64,000 nucleotides of DNA, taken from Amycolatopsis sp. NBRC 101858 (GTDB lineage Bacteria; Actinomycetota; Actinomycetes; Mycobacteriales; Pseudonocardiaceae). The number at the start of each line of letters is the position of its first letter. The stretch's first letter is position 1. This document shows, piece after piece, positions 8,947-16,403 of the stretch. Below the pieces are notes generated by a model. The model worked only from the letters and a program-made list of their open reading frames with translations, was not told the DNA's origin and did not search any database. Position numbers and translations under genes: made by a program. The DNA is taken from NCBI RefSeq assembly GCF_030269325.1, contig NZ_BSTD01000001.1, positions 1,318,681-1,382,680 of the forward strand, given 5' to 3'.

Positions 8947-10288
8947 GGTCGTTTTCCCTGCTGTACTTGAGTTTTCGGTCGTCTCGGATGCGTTCGGCGA
9001 TGCCCGCGGCGAGTTCGCGTTCCGCGTCGTCGCGGTACCCGGAGCCGTCGAAGGCCCAGTCGTTGACCACGGCGATCGAGTCGGCGCGGTCGTCCAGCCC
9101 CAGCCGTTCGAGGGTTTCGGCGAGCCGGAACGCCTGGCGGTCACCTCGGATGGCCTTGAACGTGGTGGAGTACGCCAGCGACTTGGTGAGGAAGTGGCCC
9201 CGGAACGCGAGCATGTGCGCCCACCGGCGGAGCTTTAGGTCCTCGAACGCCGGCAGGTCTCCGAGGTCCCAGGCGGTTTGGATGATGCGGCGGTGGTGCG
9301 CGGTCACCTTCAGGTGATCGATGTCGAGCTGGGAGCGGATCGGCCGGTCGGCGGCTTCGCTCTTGCCGGTGCCCTTCGTTGCGTACTTCGCGATGTACGC
9401 GGCGAGCCGGGCTTCGGAGATCTGCCCGTTGTCGTCTTCCAGCTCGGCCGAGGCGGCGGGTTCGATGCGGCGGACGTCGACCTGCGTGCCCCAGGTCAGC
9501 GACAGCTCGGTCCCGTCCGGGTAGGCAGCGGGCACGAGCACGGCCCCAGCGGCCGCGTACACGGCGTCTTCCAGCAGATCCGGGTGCGCCCACCGGGGAG
9601 CCGGTGACACCGCGCCCTCGGGGCCATCCAGGCGCACGACGGCGTGGAAGTGCACAAGCCCGCGCCGCTGGTATTCGGCGACCTTCCCGTAGGAGAGCCG
9701 GGCCTGTTCGGTGAACTCGCGGGCCTTGAGCCCGGCCCGTTTGGCGATCTCCCGGCGCAGGCGCATCGTGAAGCGCTGCCACAGCACGCCGGCGTGGGCC
9801 TGCCAGATCACCGACCCGACGTAGTCGTAGGTCTCCGGGTCCAGCGGGGCGCCGGTGCGGGTGTCGTCATCGTGGTGGTACTCCCCGCAGCCGCACGGCC
9901 GGCGTTTGCCGTTGCGGGTGGTGCGGGCGGTGTGGACGGGGCCGAAGGACGGGGCGGTGAGGGTGACGAACGCGCGCGGCCGGTCCCCGACCGTGGTGGG
10001 GATGCCCTTGTCGCCGCCGATCAGCCCGGCGCGGATGAGGTGGAAGGCGTCGGCGGCGTAGCGGTCGGAGCAGGCCGGGCAGACCCCGGACCGGCGGTTG
10101 CCGCACGGGGCGAAGATGTCCCCGCCGTGATGGTGCAGGACGGCGCCGGTAGTTGCGTCCTGGAGCTGATGCGCCCCGGAGAGCCGGATCGGGCGGGCGC
10201 AGCCGTTGACCGCGCGGACCTTGGCTCGCCAGTCCTGGTAGTCCAGGGCCTTCACACGGGCGGCGAGGCGGTCTTCCAACGTCAGCAT
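8939..10288 (-). CDS. RepSA-like replication initiator
   Basis: A 449-residue rolling-circle-type initiator of the pSAM2 RepSA family. Cys62, Cys70 and Cys73 form a zinc-binding cluster. VTLTAPSFGPVHT (108-120) is Rep motif 1, and GLVHFHAVVRLDG (210-222) carries the His213-x-His215 metal-binding pair of HUH enzymes. Candidate catalytic tyrosines are 200 and 206 just before it. It should nick the element's origin after excision; the double-strand origin was not identified here. It is followed by xis and int with overlap. Confidence 0.9.
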   Translation of the reverse strand: MLTLEDRLAARVKALDYQDWRAKVRAVNGCARPIRLSGAHQLQDATTGAVLHHHGGDIFAPCGNRRSGVCPACSDRYAADAFHLIRAGLIGGDKGIPTTVGDRPRAFVTLTAPSFGPVHTARTTRNGKRRPCGCGEYHHDDDTRTGAPLDPETYDYVGSVIWQAHAGVLWQRFTMRLRREIAKRAGLKAREFTEQARLSYGKVAEYQRRGLVHFHAVVRLDGPEGAVSPAPRWAHPDLLEDAVYAAAGAVLVPAAYPDGTELSLTWGTQVDVRRIEPAASAELEDDNGQISEARLAAYIAKYATKGTGKSEAADRPIRSQLDIDHLKVTAHHRRIIQTAWDLGDLPAFEDLKLRRWAHMLAFRGHFLTKSLAYSTTFKAIRGDRQAFRLAETLERLGLDDRADSIAVVNDWAFDGSGYRDDAERELAAGIAERIRDDRKLKYSRENDHE

Positions 10289-10320
10289 GTCGGAGCCTTT
10301 CGGTTGGCGGGCATGAGAAA

Positions 10321-10365
10321 CGGCGCGAGAGCCGGGCCGGAGTTGGTGGCCGGGCTCCCGCGCCG
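10321..10365 (-). terminator. GC-rich intercistronic hairpin upstream of rep
   Basis: An 18-bp arm (cggcgcgagagccgggcc) pairs with two mismatches to its partner across a 9-nt loop, in the 101-nt gap between the Spd-like gene and rep. It could be an attenuator or RNA-processing site that sets rep expression apart from the transfer genes. A second, stronger hairpin occupies the same kind of position before traB. Confidence 0.55.
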
Positions 10366-10389
10366 TGGCGGGGTGCGTCGGGACGTGGG

Positions 10390-11058
10390 TCAGCCGGTGG
10401 CGAGGTCCTGCAGGATCTGCACGGCCATCGGTTCCGGGACACGCACGACTCGGCGGATCTCCTCGATGGTCAGCTCGCGCCCTTCACTGCGAGCCGTTTC
10501 GGCCACGGTGTTGATCCGGCTGGTCAGCTCGGCCGGGAGCCTGAGCCGGGGCCGGACCGGAGTGACAACGGCGGCCGATGCCGGGTCGATGAAGACGCCG
10601 GTCCGGGAGGCGCTCGCGGTGACCGGCTCAAGATCCGCAACGGGCTCCCGGGTCTCGGGGGCCGGGGTGCGGCGCATGAGGAGCTTGACGACCACGAGGA
10701 ACCCGAGTGCCGGCATCGCGGCCACCAGCCATCCGGCCGGGCTGGGTTCGGCGAGCGCGACCTGTGCGGCCATCTGCACCCCGAACCCGGCCACGAGTAC
10801 AACCATCGGGAACGTGAGCTTGCGGGCTCCGCCGATCCGGTGGTCGCGCTGGATCTCGAACCCGGCGACGATGACGATGCCCTCGATCACCACGGCGTCG
10901 GCCCAGGCGATCCAGCCGAGCTGTCCGTGGTGGACGGCCCAGTCGTGGGTGTGGGTGAACCCGGCCGCCGCGCCGATGCTCCCGAGGACGACGGCGACCA
11001 GGACCCGAACGACGTCCACCAGCCGACGAGTCTTGTTCGAACTGTCCGCAGTGGACAT
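10390..11058 (-). CDS. Spd-like membrane protein with DUF2637-type helices
   Basis: A 222-residue protein with about four membrane helices between residues 15 and 130 (LVDVVRVLVAVVLGSIGAAA, then pairs ending in GFLVVVKLLM). A soluble C-terminal tail looks like a small helical DNA-binding or partner domain (LPAELTSRINTVAETARSEG...EEIRRVVRV). Streptomyces spread proteins (SpdB and relatives) carry the same membrane part and help element DNA move along septated hyphae. The ATG follows an AGGAG site. It lies in the leftward transfer operon between small genes and rep. Confidence 0.75.
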   Translation of the reverse strand: MSTADSSNKTRRLVDVVRVLVAVVLGSIGAAAGFTHTHDWAVHHGQLGWIAWADAVVIEGIVIVAGFEIQRDHRIGGARKLTFPMVVLVAGFGVQMAAQVALAEPSPAGWLVAAMPALGFLVVVKLLMRRTPAPETREPVADLEPVTASASRTGVFIDPASAAVVTPVRPRLRLPAELTSRINTVAETARSEGRELTIEEIRRVVRVPEPMAVQILQDLATG

Positions 11059-11076
11059 GATGAGTCTCCTTTCAGG

Positions 11077-11283
11077 TCAGTTCTCGCCGCGCCAGCGGCG
11101 GGCGTAGGCGCGGTAGTGGTCGGCTTCCTGTTCGAGCTGCGCGACGATGTCGTCCGCGAGTTCTGCCAGCCGGGGGCTGCTGAAAGTTGGGCTTTCGCGG
11201 TCCGTGGCGCTGATGCTCAGATCGGTCGTGTAGTACTCGTAAATCAGGCGATCGATGTGCGTGAGGTAGCGCATCGGCAGCAT
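11077..11283 (-). CDS. Small hypothetical AICE protein (68 aa)
   Basis: A 68-residue acidic, probably helical protein (MLPMRYLTHIDRLIYEYY at the start, a run of Glu/Asp/Ala to the end). No family recognised. It is placed 18 nt before the Spd-like gene in the same operon and starts at an ATG 15 nt after the previous stop. Codon use matches its neighbours, which supports a real gene. Confidence 0.65.
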   Translation of the reverse strand: MLPMRYLTHIDRLIYEYYTTDLSISATDRESPTFSSPRLAELADDIVAQLEQEADHYRAYARRWRGEN

Positions 11284-11298
11284 GACTGTCCTTTCCGG

Positions 11299-11718
11299 TC
11301 AGTTTCCGAACGGAGCGAGGTTGGACCAGCGTTGAAGCATGTCCCGGCCACGTCGGGTCAGCCGCAGCGGCAGAACGGGCTTGCGGACCACGCCGTGCAG
11401 GCACGAGATCGTCTCCCGGGCCGGGCTGCGTTCGACGTAGCCGATGGACACCAGGTGCATCACGACGTCGTCCTCCTGGGCGGCCCGGCAGTGGCCTTCG
11501 CAGTCGAGGACCATCACGCGGTCGGTGTCGTCCAGCAGCCCGAACCGACCGTCCCGGACTTCCGCGAGCACGTCCTTGGCCACCAGCGGGTTCCCGGGTG
11601 AGCCGAGCGGCTTGCGGCGTCCCCGGGCCGGAGGGCAGGCGCGGCCGGTGGTCGGGGCCGGCGTCGGGGCGGGGGTGCCGAACAGGCCGAGCTGTCCGGG
11701 GTCGGCGCGGCGGGTCAT
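11299..11718 (-). CDS. Hypothetical AICE protein, possible winged-helix fold
   Basis: A 139-residue protein starting at an ATG that overlaps the previous stop by 4 nt. The N-terminus (1-45) is proline/arginine-rich and disordered. The rest (DDTDRVMVLDCEGHCRAAQEDDVVMHL...LPLRLTRRGRDMLQRW) has the length and ending of small winged-helix proteins, which often end in an LTxxGRxxL helix. Function unknown; the fold assignment is inference. Confidence 0.65.
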   Translation of the reverse strand: MTRRADPGQLGLFGTPAPTPAPTTGRACPPARGRRKPLGSPGNPLVAKDVLAEVRDGRFGLLDDTDRVMVLDCEGHCRAAQEDDVVMHLVSIGYVERSPARETISCLHGVVRKPVLPLRLTRRGRDMLQRWSNLAPFGN

Positions 11719-11936
11719 CGGATGCGCTCCCGTCCGATGTCGCCGAACTCGCGGTTGCGGAACTCGGTCACCCCGAGCACCAGGCCGAGCCCGACGCAGC
11801 CGAACACGGCGGCCACGATCCAGAACAGCACCGACCAGCCCTGTCCGAGGTGGATCAGGTAGAGCACGAGCGCGGCCGGGACGCCGTACTTGGCGTAGAG
11901 CCACACTCGCCACACGTAGAAGCCGAGACGCCACAT
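11715..11936 (-). CDS. Small two-helix membrane protein (Spd-like)
   Basis: A 73-residue protein with two predicted membrane helices (about 15-35 and 38-58) and a charged C-terminus (EFRNREFGDIGRERIR). The ATG is 3 nt after the upstream stop, and its own stop overlaps the next ATG. Small membrane proteins in this position of AICE transfer operons are usually spread proteins; that role is inferred from context only. Confidence 0.7.
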   Translation of the reverse strand: MWRLGFYVWRVWLYAKYGVPAALVLYLIHLGQGWSVLFWIVAAVFGCVGLGLVLGVTEFRNREFGDIGRERIR

Positions 11937-11938
11937 GG

Positions 11939-12286
11939 TCAGTCCTCCTCGTCGGGTCGGTGGTTCGGGCAGAACACGAGCTGTTCGGACGTGCAGCGCC
12001 AGCCGGGCTCGTGAGTGAGGTACTCCACGAGGTCTGTCCATTCGGCAGTGCGCCAGCGTTCGTGATCGGAGAACTCGCCGCACACGACGCAGCGGGCGTA
12101 GTAGGCGACGCTGTACTCCGCGATGAACACCCGCTCGCCCGGTTCCCGCAGCACCATCGCCCAGGTCTCGGCGTCCTCTTTGGAGGAGTACAGGCGGTCG
12201 CTGAGCGGGACCATCCCCTTTTTGGTCCGCGACTCCAGCGCGAAGTGCGGGGCGTGCACGACGGCCGGGTAGTTGATCGCGGTCAT
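11939..12286 (-). CDS. Hypothetical AICE protein with CxxC motifs
   Basis: A 115-residue protein whose ATG shares one base with the traB stop (TGATG). Cysteines in CVVCGEF and, later, in CTSEQLVFCPNH could bind a zinc ion. The N-terminal half includes an SSKEDAETWA segment. No family is recognised. The tight junction with traB suggests co-translation and a role in transfer or its control. Confidence 0.7.
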   Translation of the reverse strand: MTAINYPAVVHAPHFALESRTKKGMVPLSDRLYSSKEDAETWAMVLREPGERVFIAEYSVAYYARCVVCGEFSDHERWRTAEWTDLVEYLTHEPGWRCTSEQLVFCPNHRPDEED

Positions 12287-13653
12287 CACGCCACCACCGA
12301 CAGGCCGGTGATCGGGCGGCCGGAGCGGATGAACGTGATCAGTTCGTCGATCTCGCGGTCGTCGACGTAAGCGGCGCGCACGCGCTGCGGGACGCGGGTG
12401 CGCTGCCGGATCACGTAGCCGATACCGGCGGTGTCCGGCACGTTCGGGATCTCGTCCGCCAGCGCTCCCCGGAGCCGGGCGCCTTCACCGAGGACCATGT
12501 CCACGTGGGACTGAGCGGTGACCCGCAGGCACACCCGGGTCGGGAACAGCTCCCGGACCGGGACGACGTCCTTGGCGGGTTCCTGCACCAGCGCGGTCAT
12601 GAAGTGCCCCGTGGCGCGGCCCTGGGAGCCGACGATCGCGAGCAGCTTGCGCAGGTTGCGGGCGATGGTGCCGTCGCCGTAGGCCAGCAGCGCCCCGATC
12701 TCGTCGATGATCAGGAGGTTGAGCGGGGTTTCCCGCGACACCTCGATCTTGCGGCGCCCGGTCCCGGCGAACGACTGCTGTACGGCGCGCAGGTCCGCGA
12801 CGTACTCCTCCACCAAGTCCGCGCAGTCCTGTTCGGTGTCGGCGTAGCGGTAGGCGACGCCGGCGTCCCCGAGCTTGCGGAACTCCAGTTGCTTCGGGTC
12901 GCAGATCCACAGCCGGACCAGCCCGTCCCGGATCAGCGGAGCCAGGGCCCGCAGCTCGGAGAACACGATCGAGTTCTTGCCAGCGCCGGTCGCTCCCGCG
13001 ATGAACAGATGCGACCGCAGCCCGAGCCGCCAGTCGGTGCCGTACTCGGTTTCGCCGACGTAGATGTCGTCGATGTCGACCGCGTCGGTCTCCTCGGGCA
13101 TCTCCGGGGCCGGGATGGTCTCGGTGAAGGGCTCCGTCCGTTCGATGATCAGCGCGACGTAGCCGGGCTCCGGGTGCTCGAACGCGATCCGCTGCACCCT
13201 CAGCGTGTCGGCGAGACGTTCGAGGTTTTCCTCGATTGAGCGGCGAGCCTGCCCGCGCGCCAGCGCCATCGTGACGACGTCGACCGACGGGGAGTAGGAC
13301 CGCAGCCGGGTGACCCTCGGGAACAGCTCCTCGCCGGTCTTGCGGTCGGTGACGTACATGTCGCAGGCCCGCAGCGCCCGGGCGAAGCGCGGCCCGAGGT
13401 AGACCGACCAGCGGCGGCGCCAGGCCCGAAGCCGCGGGGCGGCGTAGTGGTCGAAGGTGTCCGGGTGCGCCCGGTACCAGCAGAGCAAAGCGCCGGCCGT
13501 TGCGCCCGTGATGCCGCCGGTGGCGCTCCAGCCGAGCTCGAGCCCGGAGCCGAGGACGGCGGTCGGGGCCACGGTGGCGCCGGGGTGGCGCAGCAGCCAC
13601 TTGAGTGCCTTGAATTCGGTCCCGATCTTGCGGGACGACTTGGGGGTGGTCAT
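12286..13653 (-). CDS. TraB-type FtsK/SpoIIIE conjugative DNA translocase
   Basis: A 455-residue protein, the main transfer protein of AICEs, which pumps double-stranded DNA across the hyphal membrane. The N-terminal region has one or two membrane helices (about 28-60). The ATPase domain has Walker A GATGAGKNS at 220-228 (a GKN/GKG form is usual in this subfamily) and Walker B LLIIDEIG at 313-320. FtsK-type segments PKQLEFRKL and VGSQGRATGHF follow. It is expected to recognise short repeats (clt) by its C-terminus; such repeats were not identified with confidence. Confidence 0.93.
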   Translation of the reverse strand: MTTPKSSRKIGTEFKALKWLLRHPGATVAPTAVLGSGLELGWSATGGITGATAGALLCWYRAHPDTFDHYAAPRLRAWRRRWSVYLGPRFARALRACDMYVTDRKTGEELFPRVTRLRSYSPSVDVVTMALARGQARRSIEENLERLADTLRVQRIAFEHPEPGYVALIIERTEPFTETIPAPEMPEETDAVDIDDIYVGETEYGTDWRLGLRSHLFIAGATGAGKNSIVFSELRALAPLIRDGLVRLWICDPKQLEFRKLGDAGVAYRYADTEQDCADLVEEYVADLRAVQQSFAGTGRRKIEVSRETPLNLLIIDEIGALLAYGDGTIARNLRKLLAIVGSQGRATGHFMTALVQEPAKDVVPVRELFPTRVCLRVTAQSHVDMVLGEGARLRGALADEIPNVPDTAGIGYVIRQRTRVPQRVRAAYVDDREIDELITFIRSGRPITGLSVVA

Positions 13654-13675
13654 GGGTTGGTGGTCCTCTCGTGCA

Positions 13676-13729
13676 GCACGAGACCGGCCCCGCGTCCCGT
13701 GGTGGGAGGTGGCGGGGCCGGTCGCGTGC
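13676..13729 (-). terminator. Long hairpin in the traB leader
   Basis: An 18-bp stem with one mismatch (gcacgagaccggccccgc on the left) closes an 18-nt loop. It fills most of the 98-nt gap between the 60-aa gene and traB. It may act as an attenuator limiting traB, whose unregulated expression is lethal in pSAM2-like systems. That role is inferred. Confidence 0.6.
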
Positions 13730-13751
13730 GAAACGGATCATGTGGGGTTGG

Positions 13752-13934
13752 TCAGGGTTTGATGGCGGTCCGGGCGTCGGTCAGCTCGGTGATGAGCGTT
13801 CCCATCGCGCGGCCCATCCGGTCGTGCGCGGCCTTGAAGCCGTTGCGGTTGATCGGCATCCCGTGCATCGATTCCTTGAGCTGCACGAGCGACGTGGCGA
13901 GGTCATCGACCACCCGGTCGACCTGGTGTGCCAT
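13752..13934 (-). CDS. Small hypothetical AICE protein (60 aa)
   Basis: A 60-residue, probably all-helical protein (MAHQVDRVVDDLATSLVQL at the start, ending TDARTAIKP). It begins 2 nt after the stop of the preceding 87-aa gene in the leftward operon. No family recognised. Confidence 0.65.
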   Translation of the reverse strand: MAHQVDRVVDDLATSLVQLKESMHGMPINRNGFKAAHDRMGRAMGTLITELTDARTAIKP

Positions 13935-13936
13935 GG

Positions 13937-14200
13937 TCAGAACCTCCAGTCCCGGGAGATGAGTTCAGCCTCGTGCTTCTTGCCCAGCAGCCGGAGCCGG
14001 TCGAGTTCGTCGAACGCCTTGGTGCGGAACGACTTCAGGTCGTCTTTGCTGGCGATGGTCCAGGAGTCGGACATGGCGTGGTCGTCGTACTTCGCGATCA
14101 GCTTGTCCACTTCGGCCAGCACTTCGGCGACCATGTCCAAGGTGTTCACGAACGTGGCGTAGCGCTGCTGCGCCCGCCGGTTCAGTGCAGCGATCTGCAT
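13937..14200 (-). CDS. Small hypothetical AICE protein (87 aa)
   Basis: An 87-residue helical protein rich in Asp, Leu and Lys (MQIAALNRRAQQRYATFVNT at the start; SKDDLKSFRTKAFDELDRL later). It could form a coiled coil. It starts 5 nt after the stop of a 55-aa gene and is followed 2 nt later by the 60-aa gene, so it sits in one polycistronic chain. Confidence 0.7.
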   Translation of the reverse strand: MQIAALNRRAQQRYATFVNTLDMVAEVLAEVDKLIAKYDDHAMSDSWTIASKDDLKSFRTKAFDELDRLRLLGKKHEAELISRDWRF

Positions 14201-14205
14201 CCGAT

Positions 14206-14373
14206 CTACCCTTCGCGTGTCGCGGCGACCAGCTCAGCCGCCGAGGTGAGGTCTGCCGCCAGGAAGCGCACCGCGTTCCCGACCGCGACCCTGATGTCCC
14301 GATCCGGCTCAGTGGCCACGAACGCGCGGTAGGCATCGCTCGCGGCCGTGATGATCGCCTGGATTTCCGGCAT
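14206..14373 (-). CDS. Very small hypothetical AICE protein (55 aa)
   Basis: A 55-codon frame, MPEIQAIITAASDAYRAFVA at the start and ADLTSAAELVAATREG at the end, forming a helical acidic protein. Its ATG follows the upstream stop after one base (TGACATG) and the next gene starts 5 nt after its stop. This tight packing on both sides supports coding. Function unknown. Confidence 0.6.
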   Translation of the reverse strand: MPEIQAIITAASDAYRAFVATEPDRDIRVAVGNAVRFLAADLTSAAELVAATREG

Positions 14374-14374
14374 G

Positions 14375-14539
14375 TCAGTCTCCGTTCCGGATCACGTGCT
14401 GTGCGTGCTTCAGACCGTCGCAGAAACCGGCCTGCCATCCCATGTCCTCGGTCGGTTCCGTGAGCGCGGCGGCCCGTTCCCGCTCCAGCCGGGCGGCGAG
14501 CATGCGGATCACCGTGCCGACCTTCACCGGGCGGCTCAC
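14375..14539 (-). CDS. Very small hypothetical AICE protein (54 aa)
   Basis: A 54-residue protein starting at a GTG that overlaps the stop of the upstream small membrane gene (GTGA). It has a basic N-terminal helix (RPVKVGTVIRMLAARLERER) and an aromatic C-terminal part (DMGWQAGFCDGLKHAQHVIR). No family recognised; the overlaps at both ends support it. Confidence 0.6.
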   Translation of the reverse strand: MSRPVKVGTVIRMLAARLERERAAALTEPTEDMGWQAGFCDGLKHAQHVIRNGD

Positions 14540-14652
14540 CGTCCGGCCTTCCACGCCAGCGCCAGCCCCGAGACCAGCGCGAGCACCCCGAACACCGGGG
14601 CCGCGACCAGCAGCAGCCCGACCAGTACGAGCCACACCAAGTACGTGAACAC
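14536..14652 (-). CDS. 38-residue single-helix membrane protein
   Basis: A GTG-started frame of 38 codons that is almost wholly one membrane helix (FTYLVWLVLVGLLLVAAPVF, ending LAWKAGR). A GGAGG ribosome-binding site lies 7 nt upstream and its stop overlaps the next gene's GTG. Tiny membrane proteins like this are typical of AICE spread regions. The role is inferred from position. Confidence 0.6.
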   Translation of the reverse strand: MFTYLVWLVLVGLLLVAAPVFGVLALVSGLALAWKAGR

Positions 14653-14664
14653 TGCCTTTCCTCC

Positions 14665-14754
14665 CTACATCTCCCACTGGGCGCCGCACACGGTGCACGT
14701 GGCAATCCGTGTCGGCGAAAGCCAGAAACTTGCCGAGCAAACGTGGTCAGCCAT
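14665..14754 (-). CDS. Possible 29-residue CxxC mini-protein
   Basis: A short ATG frame, MADHVCSASFWLSPTRIATC at the start, followed by TVCGAQWEM. It has a TCTVCG knuckle that could bind zinc with an earlier Cys/His. It ends 12 nt before the GTG of the 38-residue membrane protein. Length and weak ribosome-binding site make it uncertain. Confidence 0.35.
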   Translation of the reverse strand: MADHVCSASFWLSPTRIATCTVCGAQWEM

Positions 14755-14781
14755 CGCTAACCCCGCTTCGGGCCGTGCGGG

Positions 14782-15075
14782 TCATACGACGACAACCCAC
14801 CCCGAATCGCGTTCATCCCACCCATTCGCCTCTCCTCTCCACTCGTGAACATCCGTGGTGAAACCCCAGGACTCCCGGACGAACAAGCCCGGCCGGGAAT
14901 CGAGGCGCGCCACCACAAACAGCGCGGATTTAGGCATGGATCGGCCCACTCTGTATTTGTCAATGAACGAGAAGTGCCCTTGCCCGACTCGAAAACGGGC
15001 AGCCAACCGACTTGGGAAGGGCTCCAGGGTGGTGATGACGCGACAGCCGGGGAGGTAGCCGCGCGAACCGGTCAC
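14782..15075 (-). CDS. Hypothetical AICE protein (97 aa)
   Basis: A 97-residue protein starting at GTG, 21 nt after the stop of the 125-aa gene. It has a basic, aromatic centre (GQGHFSFIDKYRVGRSMPKS) and a Trp-rich end. No family recognised. The unusual C-terminal valine run and relaxed composition leave some doubt that the whole frame is used. Confidence 0.5.
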   Translation of the reverse strand: MTGSRGYLPGCRVITTLEPFPSRLAARFRVGQGHFSFIDKYRVGRSMPKSALFVVARLDSRPGLFVRESWGFTTDVHEWRGEANGWDERDSGWVVVV

Positions 15076-15096
15076 CCACCGATCATGAGGTCGGGA

Positions 15097-15474
15097 TCAG
15101 GCGGCGCGCTGCGCGGCACCCGCCCCGACAGGCTTCAAACCGAGAGCCTTGAACCACAGACCCGAGCCGCTGATCCGGCCGTCGTCCCCGGTGGTCTGCC
15201 ACGTGTTGAGGACCGGGTCGATCAACTCAACGTAAGAGCCCTCCTCGAACCCCTCCCCCGGGTCCGCCGCAAGCGTCACCTTGATCTCTTCACCCTTCCC
15301 CGGCCGGCGCCCCTCCACCTGACGCGGCTTCGCGAACAGCATCACCACGAACGCCGGGTTCCCCTCGCGGTCCGTCGCCGGGACCATCTCCCCCTTGACC
15401 TCGCGCATCTTCATGATCGGAGCCTCCGTGACCATGAACCGGTAACCCGAGCTGACGAACGGGATGTCCTGCAT
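15097..15474 (-). CDS. Conserved AICE-type hypothetical protein, first gene of the transfer operon
   Basis: A 125-residue protein that looks mostly beta-stranded (MQDIPFVSSGYRFMVTEAPI at the start; NPAFVVMLFAKPRQVEGRRP; KVTLAADPGEGF). Proteins of this size and pattern often open AICE or Streptomyces plasmid transfer operons beside the KorSA-like gene; no biochemical role can be given. It is transcribed leftward from the operator region shared with the GntR gene, so it is probably repressed by that regulator. Confidence 0.7.
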   Translation of the reverse strand: MQDIPFVSSGYRFMVTEAPIMKMREVKGEMVPATDREGNPAFVVMLFAKPRQVEGRRPGKGEEIKVTLAADPGEGFEEGSYVELIDPVLNTWQTTGDDGRISGSGLWFKALGLKPVGAGAAQRAA

Positions 15475-15493
15475 GTCTGCCTCCCAAGGTCTC

Positions 15494-15556
15494 CAATAGA
15501 ACTACCTCTATAGAACCATGGGTGACGCCAGACGTCAATAGAACTATCTCTATTAG
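15494..15556. promoter_or_regulatory. Doubled GntR/KorSA-type operator between divergent units
   Basis: Two copies of caatagaactaYctctat start at 15494 and 15536, exactly 42 bp (four helical turns) apart. The second copy extends into the near-palindrome aatagaactatctctatt. They lie between the leftward transfer operon and the rightward GntR gene and are strikingly A+T-rich for this DNA. A further tagagatag half-site follows near 15581. This is the expected site for KorSA-like autoregulation and silencing of transfer genes. Confidence 0.7.
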
Positions 15557-15616
15557 GTCGCTGTAGCGGTAGACTGGCGGTAGAGATAGCGTTATCGACC
15601 TGCGAAGGGAGGTCGT

Positions 15617-16381
15617 GTGACCATCGGATACCGAGACCTCGCCGCCGTCCTCCGGGAGGCGATCAAGGGCGGGGAGTACGCGCCGGAGACCACCCTGCCG
15701 AAGCAGAACGAACTCGCGACGCAGTACGACGTCAACGTCAACACGGTGCGTAAGGCGATCGGCGTTCTTGAGGCCGAGGGCCTGGTGACCCCGGTACGAC
15801 GCAAGGGCACCGTCGTCCGCAGCCGACCCGCCCTGAAGCGACTTGGCATGGAGCGGTACGCCAAGAGCAAGTGGAAGTTCGGACTCGTGGCCTTCGCGGC
15901 GGACCGTGAAGCTTCCGGCGCAACCTGGAACCGCTCGGACCAGACCAACCGTGTCGCGCTGATCGAGGCCGATTCGGAGATAGCCGAGGCCCTCGGCGTC
16001 GAGGTGGGGAGCCCGGTCTACGAGCGAGCCCGGCTGGTCAAACAGGACGGCCGGCCAACTCACAACCTGGCGAGTTACTACCGGCCGGAAGACGTCGAGA
16101 ACACGCCGATCGTCGATCCGAAGCCCGGCAACGCCTCGCCTGGAGGCGGGTTCGCAGTACTGACCATGAAGGGGCTCGAACCCGACACCATGACGGAGAC
16201 GATCTCGGCTCGGATGCCGACCCCTGAGGAGATCGACGAGCTGGAGCTTCCCGCGGGCGAGCCGGTGATGATCCTGCACCGGACCACCAGGACCGCCGGC
16301 GGGACCGCCGTCGAGTTCGCGCGTGGCGTTCATGCAGCGTCACGGTTCGCCTGGACTTACACGTTCAAGATCCCCGAATAG
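15617..16381 (+). CDS. GntR/HutC-family regulator, KorSA-like
   Basis: A 254-residue regulator with an N-terminal GntR winged helix (about 3-68: IGYRDLAAVLREAIKGGEYA...VNTVRKAIGVLEAEGLV) and a C-terminal UTRA ligand domain (about 95-245). GTG start with a GGGAGG site. In pSAM2 the equivalent KorSA represses the transfer/replication activator and its own gene. Here it faces the transfer operon across a doubled operator, so it most likely keeps the AICE integrated. It is the first gene of a rightward three-gene unit. Confidence 0.88.
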   Translation: MTIGYRDLAAVLREAIKGGEYAPETTLPKQNELATQYDVNVNTVRKAIGVLEAEGLVTPVRRKGTVVRSRPALKRLGMERYAKSKWKFGLVAFAADREASGATWNRSDQTNRVALIEADSEIAEALGVEVGSPVYERARLVKQDGRPTHNLASYYRPEDVENTPIVDPKPGNASPGGGFAVLTMKGLEPDTMTETISARMPTPEEIDELELPAGEPVMILHRTTRTAGGTAVEFARGVHAASRFAWTYTFKIPE

Positions 16382-16403
16382 TCCCAAGCCGAGGAGACAC
16401 CCC

